A DNA stretch of 64,000 bases from Crocodylus rhombifer (lineage: Eukaryota; Chordata; Crocodylia; Crocodylidae): NCBI GenBank assembly GCA_038503035.1, contig JAVSML010038853.1, forward strand, positions 1 through 64,000, in the 5' to 3' direction. The notes below the pieces were generated by a model. It searched no databases, was not told the origin of the DNA, and saw only the letters and a list, made by a program, of their open reading frames with translations. A program made the position numbers and the translations under genes. Shown in pieces: positions 47,004 through 57,480 of the stretch (position 1 is its first letter; the number at the start of each line of letters is the position of its first letter).

Positions 47004-47182
47004 CTATAGCTGTTTGAGTTTGGAAAGGGCCATAGCACATTCAGAAGCTGCACAATGCCTGGCTATACTGTGCCTTTCAAATATCTTAAATCTGTGATCT
47101 ATTGAATATGTTATTTTTTTTAACGAGATGAAAAACAATTATGTAGGTGCAGGGACTCTTATAACATAAAAAGAATCAGACC

Positions 47183-47210
47183 TTTATTATTATTATTATT
47201 ATTATTATTT
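47183..47210 (+). repeat. (ATT)n microsatellite
   Basis: About nine uninterrupted TTA/ATT units followed by a T-rich tail. Simple-sequence repeat. Confidence 0.9.
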
Positions 47211-48595
47211 ACTTTTTTTTAATAAAAGGATCCCTTCTTAGGCACAACTTATGGTATCTGCCAAGTGTGGTTCCAGAGGGAAGCTTGAGAAATAGATTAT
47301 GAGTCCCAGGATACGGTTTTTAAATAATGAAACATTAGACAGATTATTAGGAACTGAGAGCTGTTTTATTTAATTACTAAACTAAATCTATGTAAAGTTT
47401 TAAGAATTGTGAAACCTAAACATGTTCACAAAGCATCTGTTTTCTTTGAGAGGGGCTGAACTTTCCACAAGTGGCAACTAATAACTCCCCTGTTTGCCAA
47501 AATCCTTTTCAAAAGGCAAACCATTTTCCCTTTTTCTTTTTTTTTTGTCTTACCCAGCCCATCTGAAAAAGACCATGGAATTTATGGCAAGAGAAGAATG
47601 GCTTCTTACTCCAAAATACTCTAACGTGGGTAACTAGGAAACAACAGTGATTTAGTTCGTTGTACATATAGAAGATTAAAAGTATTGTTTGTTTGCAGAA
47701 ACATCAGCCATTTTGTTATTGATTTGTAGCAGCCCACAGAGAACATAGATGCAGAGAAAAACCATGTTTTTTCCTCCAGGCTTTTGCTCCGTAATTTAAA
47801 AGGCACTATTCAAGCTAAGAGTATATGGTTGCTCTCTGTTTATGTAGGGGGGCAAAAAAGCTAGCACAGGCATCAACCTAATTACATCTACATGGGTTCC
47901 TGGTGACCCACAGACTCTGGTTCTACAGATCCAACTGCATAATCAGAGATGTACTTAAAAAAGGGAAGCTTTATCAGAGAAGTTCCAGAATGATTTCATG
48001 GCTTGTCCGTATGGGGACGTTCAGGAAAGCTAATCTGTACTAGGTAAAAGAGTGCAGTTGAAGTGGATTAGTTAAACTGCAAAGTAAATTAAACTAAACC
48101 AAAGAGAACAAATCCTGTTTCTCACAGTGGTACATTCTAGATGGGATTAGGAGAAATGACATTAATTGCCTGAATGATTTCTGAACTTGTATTTAGGCAG
48201 CATGCCCTTGCAGCATAGAGCACTCTGGACTGTGTGGTATGTAGCACTGCAAATGTGTTTGCAGCACCATATACCGCACGACCGTGCTCTTCTGCACATG
48301 CCCTCTGGGTCTAGGTTGACTTATTACTTCACAGTGATGAAAAGATCTTCCTCCATCTCTCTCTCTAAATCTTTATCTGTCCAAATCTTCTTTGTTGTCC
48401 TTCCTCACTATACAAGTTCTAACCTCAGCTATGTACAACATACATTAGTAATTGATTTTTTTTTGAGTTGTATTCCATAAGACAGAAGGTAAATGTTTGA
48501 TAAAAGTGTACTTGTGTCTGTCTAGGCTCTTCCAGAGGTGTAATAGCAATTTTAGCACCCAGGACAATGGTGTTGAGTGCTGAATTAGGGAGATT

Positions 48596-48615
48596 GGGGG
48601 GGGGGGGGGGGGGGG
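48596..48615 (+). repeat. Poly-G tract (20 G)
   Basis: Twenty consecutive G, the longest mononucleotide G run in the window. Likely length-variable and a possible sequencing artefact site. Confidence 0.9.
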
Positions 48616-49260
48616 ATGTGGAGAAGGGAGGGTGCTGAGGCCAGAGAGTGGGAGTGCAGAACACTTTCAGAGTGCAGAGCACTGCTGGTATCCCCTCTAA
48701 ATTGGTACCTGGGGCTGATTATACTACTGGGTTCTTCCCCGTCACAATTTGTGCCATGAACATACTATAGTGGATGTCGTTAAAAACTCAGCATCTGCCC
48801 CATACTGTGGTTTCACTAGTGTGGTACCACTGTCATCACAATTTTTTAAGGGTACTAATTGTGGTATATGGAATGCCACAGGCTCTCTAAGACAGCTACC
48901 AATTAGTTTCACTTCCAGGACCTGACAGACATTTCAGTATGGTTCCAAAACTCAAGAAAACGCCTGAAGTACCACAAATAAATCCTGACATGGACTTCAG
49001 GTATACATTGAGTAAAATTCAATGGGAGTTAATTATACATATCTGAATGCGGAGGTATATATGGCTATATAAAACATAGGGCTGCCTTTCATTTGCGCTA
49101 TACCATTTTATGCTGCTGGGAAACCTCAAAGTGAGGATCAGTATCAATTACTTTCAATTTGGGCATTTTTATGATGCGAGAAACTGAGAAGTGGTCTAAA
49201 TGTAACAAGAATTGGCTCCAATATATCTCTTTGCTGAGAGCTGAATTTATATATTAAGTG

Positions 49261-49320
49261 TGACTTGAGACTCAAGTCATTATTGAGTCTCATATAAGAC
49301 TTGAGACTCAAGCCATTATT
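49261..49320 (+). repeat. Direct repeat of a 17-nt palindrome
   Basis: GACTTGAGACTCAAG(T/C)CATTATTG occurs twice (49,261 and 49,297 on), separated by 'agtctcatataa'. The first copy contains the perfect inverted sequence GACTTGAGACTCAAGTC. No known element assigned. Confidence 0.7.
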
Positions 49321-49925
49321 GGTGTTCAATATACTACTTAGAATTTTGTTCTCCTAATGATATGCATATTCAATACCCTTTTGTGTAATTGAGAGTTATC
49401 CACAGTTATGAATGAGAAAATTCATCAACTTACATATAACAAGCACATTATCCTGATGTTTTGCATATGGTTTACAAATTTATGGTCTGCTGTAAGTGTA
49501 AAATATCTGCATTGCTTTTAAATAGCTTATCAGTAAGGATAAATAGGTCCAAAGGAAAAAAAGAAAAGAAAAGGTTTTCAAGCAGAGGTTGTGAATGTAT
49601 AAGAGAGAACTGTGTGACTACTTCAGTAGAAATATGCATCACTGTTGATGAATGGTATGTATAATTTGTTTATATAATTACACAAGTTATCAGTACTAGC
49701 TTTTCGGCAACTCAGAAATAGAACAAAATCATCACTCACTGCATTATTCATTGATTATTTAAACCTCAATAAATGCAATTTAACAATTATAGTGCATAGA
49801 TTTATACTGTAACAGACACAAATAATTATTTCAGCTTCATTTCTTTTTCTGACTGTATCAAAATAGTTGCAGTGAATTCAGGAAAGCACTTGCATCGATC
49901 CCTGTTCAGGAAAGTACCTAAACAT

Positions 49926-49933
49926 ATGTCTGT
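49926..49933 (+). repeat. Left 8-bp target duplication of the large hAT element
   Basis: ATGTCTGT immediately before the TAGGGCTGTG terminus. It matches ATGTCTAT at 59,725-59,732 at 7 of 8 positions. An 8-bp duplication is diagnostic of hAT insertion. Confidence 0.75.
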
Positions 49934-50186
49934 TAGGGCTGTGTAAAATTTCGACAGGTATTTCGAGCTCAAAACAGCAAAATTGAAATGAGGGCACTTG
50001 TAACATTCTGAAAATTTTGAAACATTTTGACTTAACTGCCGGGCTTCCTTGCAGTTAATCAGAAACTAAGTGGGGTGGTGGGAGGAGGGGAGAAGATGAG
50101 GGAAAGCTCTGATATTGACATGTGAGGCTGGCCAGTGACTGCAATCCTTCCAATCCTAATGCTCTGGGGGAGGGATGGATAAACTG

Positions 50187-50196
50187 CATAAAAAGC
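50187..50196 (+). promoter_or_regulatory. TATA-like box upstream of the hAT transposase
   Basis: CATAAAAAGC lies about 0.7 kb before the transposase ATG at 50,891 and about 250 bp inside the element. It is the only clear TATA-like match in the 5' region. Position alone supports a promoter role, so this is weak. Confidence 0.2.
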
Positions 50197-50890
50197 ATTG
50201 TTTGAACTGAGCTTCCTCTCTGCCTTGAGGTCAGTTTATTGAGCTGTGTCTTCCAGCAGCATCAGAAAGGCTATCACTTCCTACTTGCTAGCCTGTTACT
50301 AACAAGTGGGATCCAATACCTTTTCCTTTCCTAATACCCTTTCTTATATTCATTCCTTTCAATTTATTCCTCCCCCAAATCCTCTTTTTGTTTTTATTAG
50401 TCTATTTTGATTCCTTTCCCCAGAAAAGAAACCTGTGCTTTTCCTCACAGTGTGCATTCCATTCACTGTGCAGGGAAGCACAGCATATATAGCATATTAT
50501 ATTATAAAATTTATACAGGAGCAGATATATAAAAATATATGTATCTCATTTATTACATAAATACATGCATACAATTATCTACATATATTACATATATACA
50601 GATTACATTAAAGAAGAACACACAGATTTTTCCAGCACACCAAACACACTATGAAGCACGCTGGAAAGGCAGCTGGCAAGCCTTCAGGGAGGGGCGGAAC
50701 AGGGGTTAGAGGGAGAGCTGTAAGTTTTCCACACCCCCCACCCGCAAACTGAGATGCAGCCTCTTTCCTACAACTAGTAGGCATAAGGCCTCTGGTTCTA
50801 CTAGCAGCAAGGAGAGGGGAGCAGTGCCACTGCCTGAGTCTGCATTCCCTCCAATAACAGCAGCCATAACTCCCCCTCCACTGCCACACC

Positions 50891-53087
50891 ATGACAACAA
50901 GCAGCATCAGCATGACAGTCTCCTCCACCCCCATTTCACTTCCCAGCCTAAGCCTTCCAGTGCCAAAGGAAGAGCTGGAGCTTGATCCGAATGTCATAGT
51001 GAAGGAAATTCTGGGGAAGGAAGGGGTATCATGTCAGTTTGTGTTCTATAACCCTCAAGTTTCCCCTAGAGCCAGATCTCCTTCCCCAGAAGGCACTTCA
51101 GAGGAGGTTGAGGTAGAGGGTGTGGAGGCAAGTGGCTCAGCTGAGTCAGCTCCTCCTGTTGCTATGCCTCTGCCTGCTGAGGAGGGGGAAAATGTAGCAT
51201 CCACACATGAACCCACACCCCAGAAGTGAGGAGGTAGTGCGGTCTGGGATAATTTTGAGCTGGTAGATGATCCCGCCTATGCTATCTGCTTGCACTGCCA
51301 AGCCAAAACCAGCTGAGGCAAGGAAACAAAACACATGAGCACCATGGGGATGCTGATGCATCTCCACAGGCACCACCCCCTTGCCAATGCTCCTTCTTAG
51401 CCAGGCACCACTGGGAGTGTTCCCAAAAAGAAGTCCCCTTCTTGCTCCAAAGCCCCCATCCAGCCAAAGCAGAGGCAGGCAGGCCATCCTGGAACAGTGG
51501 GGGAAAGGTGGGCACACCAGGGGGCACTTTTCTAAGGTGAGAGAGGTTGCCCAAAGCATTGGGAAGATGCTTGCTTTGGATGGCCAGCCCTTTTCCTTTG
51601 TTGCGCAGCTAGGGTTCAGGCAGCTCATGGCACTCATGGCCCCATCATACAAAGTACTCACATGCACCATCTTCAACAGGATGGTGATGCCCTCCCTGTA
51701 CAAGGCATGCAGGGAGTACTTGAGGGAAGAGCTGCACAAAGCAGGTCCACAGGTGGCCTTACTTTTCACCTCGCATATCTGGAGCACCCAGGGTAGAGAT
51801 CATGCCTATCTCTCCCTCACAGGGCACTGGTGTGACCAGTCAGGCCTTTGGTGGGCTCTCTTTCAAGCTGAGGTGATGGATGAGTCCCACACAGCAATCG
51901 AGATCATGGGAACCATGAACTGCTTGGTGCAGAGGTGACTCACTGGACAGGATGAATTCACTTGTGGGTTTATGGTCACTGACATGGGACCAATATGGTC
52001 AAGGTGGTCTGTAATGCCAACCTTGGAGGGGGACAGGGCTGTTGGTGATGGTGCCAGCACCACCAGCAAGCTTATTTCCAAATGAGGAAGGTGGCAGGCT
52101 ACTTCTACTGGAGCATGAAGGGGGACAAGGTGCTGTGGGACAAACAGGCAGAGCTGAAAATCCCACAGCACAAAATCATGCAGGATGTGTGGAGACTTGG
52201 TGGAACTCCACATACCTGATGCTTGAGAGGCTGGTAGAGCAACAGAAGGCCATCCATGAGATGGTCTGGCTCTGGGAGATTGGGATCAGTGGTCCCCTTA
52301 ACAGAGCTGAGTGGGATACAATCTCCCAGATCTTGGTGGTCCTCAAGCCCTTCCTCAAGGCCACCTAGAGCCTCAGCACTAATGCCCTCCTTAGCCACGT
52401 GATCCCTGTAGTGAGGGAACTTCAGAACCAAATAGAGAAGTTCCAGGGTATCAATGTTCCTGGCTGAGGCAGCTGAAGGAGGGCATCAGGAAATCGCTTG
52501 ATCCCTTGAGGTCCAGTACAGTCCATGTGCTGGCCACCATGTATGACCTGAGGGTGAAGGAGAACATCAGCATATACAGCTGCAAAACCCTGGATCAGTG
52601 GATGGAAGTGCTGGTGGATGCAGTCAGGAAAGCAAAAGGGCAGAAGCGGGGGAGATGTAGAAGAGGGGAATCCACTATCCCGTGCCAACATGCTGTTCTC
52701 CAGCCAGCATCCTTCTCCACCACCAGTACTGTCAATGTGGGCCAAAGGCATGGCTTTCATGGTGGGGTCCAGAGTCACCAGACCCCACCATCAGGAAGGT
52801 ATTGCTCAGATGTTGGTGGCTACTTATCTCACTGAGGATGTAGAGCTGCTGCTGTGCGACCCCTTGGCTTACTGGACAAGCCACAGCCAGATTTGGCTGG
52901 ATCTGACTACAGTTGCCCAGGAACACCACTGACCAGTGTTCCAAGCAAGGGAGTGTTCAGCATTGCTGGTGATGTAGTGACACCCTATGGCATCTCCTTG
53001 AATCCTGGTTTGGTGGACCAGCTGGTGTTCCTGAAGCTGAGCCTCCTGCTGTTGAGGTTTCTCAAGTTCCAGGTGCCGATGGAGTAA
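50891..53087 (+). pseudogene. Broken BED-zinc-finger hAT transposase
   Basis: The ATG at 50,891 opens an acidic, Ser/Pro-rich leader (about 112 codons) ended by TGA at 51,227. The same frame then gives a BED finger: AVWDNFELVDDPAYAICLHC, then HMSTMGMLMHLHRHH, with paired Cys and His and the aromatic W..F, broken by TGA at 51,314. The next frame (51,381-51,938) has the catalytic-core start: SFVAQLGFRQLMALMAPSY, LLFTSHIWST and YLSLTGHW (the T.D.WTS...Y...T.HW signature, with Asp changed). At 51.96-52.03 kb a frameshifted VTD..NMVK-type motif is visible. 52,042-52,368 has CVETWWNSTYLMLERL (DV.TRWNSTY.ML.RL signature). The end (52.8-53.08 kb) has CDPLAYW and VFSIAGDVVTPYGISLNP, the hAT dimerisation region. 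At least three frames and several stops; no activity is possible. Confidence 0.85.
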
Positions 53088-54049
53088 TTGACACCCTCTT
53101 CACTCTGTTTACACTTCCTTCTTTTTTATTTACCCTTTGGTTTCCCAATCATTTAGTGCCCTGCTCTTAGAGCTGGAGGGGGGACTCACTGTGTCACCAG
53201 ACAGCAAGGGAAAAACATGTCCCTGCTGAGCTCCAATGCCAGGACAAACTTGGAGGTATGGACAGGGGCTATGGGAAGGAGGAGGCCCCAGGTCCTGGAC
53301 ATGACCACTAAAACTGCATCCTGCCAGGGTTGGGAGGCCTAGTGGGACTGCCGGTCATGTAGCAGCCCCCAAGAAATGCCAGGACCAAGGACCTCCCTGG
53401 TGAAAGGTGGGTAGGAGGTGTCATAGCCTCCATCCACCACATGCACACACAGTCCTGTCTGAGGAAAGCCCAGACCCATCACATCTTTGACAGGCCTGAG
53501 GCTTGCTAGTTGAAGTGGAGTTGTGAGGCTCCACATGATCTCAGCTTAGCTGCCTTGGATGCCAGCTTTCAGGTTGAAAAACCCTTTGTCAGGCTGAGGA
53601 AGCACCTGCAATTGGCTCCTGGTCCTGGATGGAAGGAATGGTAAAGAAGCTAGAGGCTGGCATATAATTCAGGCAAGAAAGCCAGTCAGTGAAAATGGAG
53701 GGTGAGGGGGGGAGAGGGTTGTAGCAGGAAAAAGTGGAGGGGTACCTGTCGAGTCAGATGTCCAGCAGGTTGTAGTGTGTTGTAGCAAAACGCCCCAATT
53801 TTTCTTTCTTTTTTTTTTAAATACATTCCCTCCCCTTCCCTAAACATTTCTAACTTTCTTTCTGACCTCTCTATCCCTTACAAGTAGTTATTAATAGTAT
53901 TAGGTAAGGTAAGTTCTTATATTCCCTTATGACAAGCCCCCATTTTTTTATATTGTAAATAATGTTTTGTTAGATTTGTATTGATTTTTACTGTTGTATA
54001 TTGTATTATTATCATTTTCGTATTGATTTTTATTGTTTCATATGGATAT

Positions 54050-54890
54050 TGCATGGGTTAAGCCTGTGTTTGTAAGTGAAGCAAAGTAATGTCAAGTTTC
54101 CATTTTGTATGTCAAGCCTCCATCTTGTGTCCTCTGCCCTGGCATCCCCTGTGTTGTAACTGTGACCCCTCCCATGTAAATCCGTTCCCAGATGAATGGG
54201 AGTGATTGGGAATAATTGAAATACAATGGTAGCAGACCTCTACTGAATGGCCTGTAATGACCAGGCCATTACTTTGGATTGATTTATCCAGGAACCACAG
54301 ACCTCACCAAGGAACAGAGACAACAACCCAGCATTTGAAAGACAAAAGACCCTGCAGAACCAGCAACCCTACCATTGTACCCCACCATTACAGACACCCA
54401 AAACTGCACATCTTTACCTGGAGCACACATGCTCAGTACACCAGGGGCTAACCCTTGCCTGGGTATGCCTCCTGTCATGAGGGCCACACAAGGTCTGCCC
54501 CTATAAAAGAGGGCAGTGAAGACAGACCCAGTGGGAACGCCATTTCTGTCTGAATCAGACCAGCTCCATGTCACACTGCCTATCCACTCCAGAGGCCCTG
54601 CCGGCGACCCCCTCTGGACAACACCTACTGGACAAAGACCCCTTTCCAGCCTGGATAGGTAGCTATCATCCCACACCTTCTCTTCAACCAAGGACTTGGA
54701 TGCTGTTTCTCTTCCCTACTTGGACTCCAGCCCTTCCACTGAGTCCCTTTCTCCTGCTGGCATTGTGAGTGCTTGTATGTGTGGGTGTGTGTGTGCGCAT
54801 GTGTGAACCAATAACTTCATGGGGCTGTGTGGCGTATTGTCTGCTTAATAAACCTGTTCTTTGGACTCCTGAGTTGGGTTTTGCTTTACT
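54050..54890 (+). mobile_element. LTR-like segment with TATA box and poly-A signal
   Basis: CCCTATAAAAGAGGG (TATAAAA at 54,502-54,508) is followed 345 bp later by TTAATAAACCTG (AATAAA at 54,847-54,852). The upstream part repeats TGTCAAG(T/C)..CCAT.TTGT (54,091 and 54,110), as enhancer-like duplications in LTR U3 regions do. This spacing fits U3-R of a retroviral-type LTR, but I found no convincing TG...CA edges with matching duplications, so ends are approximate. The transposon's own non-coding DNA is the alternative. No protein remains. Confidence 0.4.
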
Positions 54891-55077
54891 ATGGTTCAGC
54901 CCTGCTCCAGTCTCTGCTCCCTTCTAACTTCTGTCTCATTCCTCCCTGTCCTGCTTCTGGCTCACTGCCACCTCCAACACCTGTCCTGAACTCCTCTCTG
55001 CCTCCAAACCCCCTCTTTCTTTGCCACTGTCTTATCCCCACTTCCTTTTCCCCTTAGCAACCAGGTTTCTGCCTCAG

Positions 55078-55999
55078 TTTCATAGTTTCATAGTTTCTGG
55101 GGTCGGAAGGGACCTGAGTAGATCATCTAGTTCGACCCCCTGCCATGGCAGGAAAGATTACTGTGTCAAATGACCCCAGCAAGGTGTTCATCTAACCTCC
55201 TCTTAAAGACCCCCAGGGTAGGGGCCAGCACCACTTCTCTTGGAAGTTGGTTCCAGATCCTAGCTGCCGTGACCGTGAAGTAGCTCCTCCTGATATCTAG
55301 CCTAAATCTACCCTCTGCCAACTTGTGACCGTTATTCCTGGTCACTCCTGGCAGTGCTCGAGGGAATAGGGACTTCCCCAGTGCCTGCTGGTCCCCCCTG
55401 ACTAGTTTGTAACAGGCCACCAGATCCCCCCTCAGCCTTCTCTTATGGAGGCTGAACAGGTTCAGGTCCCATTGCCTCTCCTCATAAGGCCTGCCCTGCT
55501 GTCCCTTGATCATACGAGTGGCCTGCCTCTGGACCCTCTCCATGTTGTCCACATCCCTCTTGAAGTGCGGCGCCCAGTACTGGACACAGTACTCCAGCTG
55601 TGGCCTGACCAGTGTCGCACAGAGGGGGAGGATCACCTCCTTGGATCTGCTCAAGATGCATCTGTGGATACATGGCAAGGTACAGTTGGCCTTTATGACT
55701 GCATCCCCACACTGCCAGCCCATGTTCATCTTGGAGTCAATGATGACTCCAAGGTCCTTTTCTGTCTCTGTACTGACAAGAAGGGAGTTCCCCAACCTGT
55801 AGGTATGGAGCCAGTTGTTCCTCCCCAGGTGCATCACTTTGTACTTGTCAGTGTTGAATCCCATCCCGTTCTCATCTGCCCACCCTTGTAACCTGTCTAG
55901 GTCCGATTGTAGTCTATTGCTCCCTTGTAGAGTGCCCACATCCCGCACATCTTAGCATCATCAGCAAATTTGAACAGGGTGCTTTTTACCCCCTCGTTT
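55078..55999 (-). mobile_element. CR1 LINE, minus strand, 5'-truncated, nested in hAT
   Basis: Its 3' end on this strand is GAAACTATGAAACTATG (55,078-55,096 reversed), the same terminal repeat as the copy at 32.2 kb. It extends to about 55,999, where it is cut off in the RT region just upstream of the second catalytic motif. It belongs to the same subfamily as the 27.9-32.2 kb copy and is very similar to it. Being inside the hAT, it inserted after that transposon. Confidence 0.9.
55166..55948 (-). pseudogene. CR1 reverse-transcriptase C-terminal fragment, still open
   Basis: A 260-codon open frame: LQSDLDRLQGWADENGMGFN, KVMHLGRNN, SILVSTETEKDLGVIID-like core, YCVQYWAPHFKRDVDNMERV, FRLDIRRSYFTVTAARIWNQ and FKRRLDEHLAGV. 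It is the region after the catalytic motifs (thumb and C-terminal domain) and lacks the FADD block within the open frame (a worn version lies just outside, at about 55,960). It begins by truncation, not at a real start. It shows fewer lesions than the copy at 30.9 kb in the same region, ending at a natural GVI stop. Confidence 0.85.
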
Positions 56000-56319
56000 C
56001 TTTCCTGGCTGTCTCCTTCTTGCCACCAGGCTTCTTTGTTTTTTTTTTCCTCTCATGCACCAGTGACCTTGAATAACCCTGAGGCCTCTTGATCTTAAGT
56101 AAACCCAAGCCTCAACTACTCAGTCAGCTTCTCTCTAGTCCACTGGTTCTAATCCTGGTTCTGGCAACTTTCACTCCCTACACTTTAACTCTCTCACCTT
56201 AACTTTCCCCAAGTATCCCAGGTACCCCGAGCACACACATACATACTATACCATCCAAATTGGGAACTTACCTATGTGTAGGTGGGTTGTATGTGTGTGA
56301 ACTGGTGAGTGTGTATGTA

Positions 56320-56327
<8 letters not shown>

Positions 56328-56350
<23 letters not shown>
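56328..56350 (+). repeat. (TA)n microsatellite in a TG-rich tract
   Basis: About eleven TA units following (GT)n-type sequence. The surrounding 56.28-56.56 kb is a degenerate TG/TATG-rich region. Simple repeat. Confidence 0.9.
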
Positions 56351-56559
56351 GTCATTGTGTGTATGATAAACGACTTAGTGATCTGTGTATGTGTACTGAG
56401 TGTGCAGGAATTGATAATTAATTCTGGTCTAATTTCTCGTCTATATAGTGTGTGTAGGTGTTTGAACTGGTGACAGGTGTGCATATTCCTAGGCTGGTAA
56501 TTGACTCTGTGTGTGTATGCACCTAATTGATTTCTGTGTTTGTGTATGTGCAACTGTAC

Positions 56560-57037
56560 ACTGCGCCCTCCTGTCTAGCAGTGCAATGTTGAGATCCTGT
56601 GAGTTGGCCTGACCCCAGAGGGAAACAGTGTCATAATTCCATTGTCTATACTGAGTCCATGTATTTCTGTATCCAGGATGTTAATGAAGTGAAGTTCATA
56701 GGTTCATCTGTGAAGTAAGTTCCCTTTTGAGGATCAGGCCGAGAGATTGGAGACAGGTAGCTGGGTGTTCTTGTCTTTGACAGAGTTTTGGTGAGTACTC
56801 ATTCTGGTGTACAGTTGTTGTTTGGTGTTTCCTATGTATTTTCCATCAGGGCATTTTGTGCCCTGATGGAGATATGTATTGTGAAGATATCTCCATACTG
56901 GAGATATTGTTGGCAGGTTTTGCATGTCTTGTTATGTAATGGTCTGAATCCATTCAGTGTGTTTTGCCCTGTAGGAAGTTGGCTTCTGGTGATGAAGTTA
57001 GTGAGGTTCAGTGCTTGTTTGAATTGACAAACCACTT
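56560..57037 (-). pseudogene. Penelope-like element, GIY-YIG endonuclease end, inverted half
   Basis: On the minus strand two overlapping frames carry the C-terminal part of a Penelope-like protein: GFRPLHNKTCKTCQQYLQYG (Cys-rich linker), then CPDGKYIGNTKQQLYTRMST, matching the GIY-YIG pattern C..C...Y.G.T...L..R...H. It ends near 56.73 kb followed by the element's 3' region ('gatgaacctatgaacttcac', 56.70 kb reversed). A frameshift separates the linker from the GIY-YIG part. The RT domain is not present. Penelope-like elements encode RT plus GIY-YIG nuclease and often insert as inverted or partly duplicated copies. Confidence 0.7.
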
Positions 57038-57480
57038 TTCCCAGATGAGCCTATGAACTGCATTTCATCAACCTCCTAGGTACAGAAACTCATGGACTCA
57101 ATATATACATTGGACGCCTGACACACTACACACTACAACATACATCTGACACCCTGGGTACCTCCCCACTTTTACATGCTACATCTCCCTCCCCCCCTCC
57201 CCCAGCCTATCAACCCCTGATGCCTCCATTTCCATTTTCACTGACTGGCTTTCTTGCCTGCATTGCATGCCAGCCTCTGACTTCTTTACTATTCCTTCCA
57301 TCCAGGAAGAGTACGTACACCAACTGCAGGTGCTTCCTCAGCCTGATGAAGGGTTTTCAACTCAAAAGCTTGCTAGGGTTTCTCCAACTATTCAGTTGGT
57401 CTACTAAAAGCTATCAGATTGACCCAAAGAACCTTGTCTGCCATGTCCTTAGACCAACATGGCTACAACCTACACCCCTA
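57038..57480 (+). mobile_element. Penelope-like element 3' half, direct orientation
   Basis: Begins 'cccagatgagcctatgaact', an inverted copy of the 56.64-56.72 kb sequence ('cagatgaacctatgaacttc' reversed), so the two halves meet head to head at about 57,037. It continues to a recognisable Penelope-like tail: CAGCCTGATGAAGGGTTTT, CTCAAAAGCTTGCTAGGG, GGTCTACTAAAAGCTATCA and CCAACATGGCTACAACCTA. No protein is encoded in this half. Confidence 0.7.

Larger units (their letters stand above)
47004..49925. other. Anonymous sequence with microsatellites
   Basis: Contains an (ATT)n tract at 47,183-47,210, a 20-base G run at 48,596-48,615, and a direct repeat built on a palindrome at 49,261-49,320. 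A segment near 48.0-48.1 kb ('ggattagttaaactgcaaag', 'aaattaaactaaacc') looks like a worn DNA-element interior. No gene recognised. Confidence 0.4.

Noticed and set aside
46576..47011. 8-bp target duplication for the 46.58 kb element
   Set aside because: GTCTATAT and CTATAGCT match only when shifted by two bases; not a clean duplication.
50608..50997. 129-codon minus-strand open frame opposite the transposase start
   Set aside because: Shadow of the plus-strand transposase leader and its low-complexity Ser/Thr/Pro codons.
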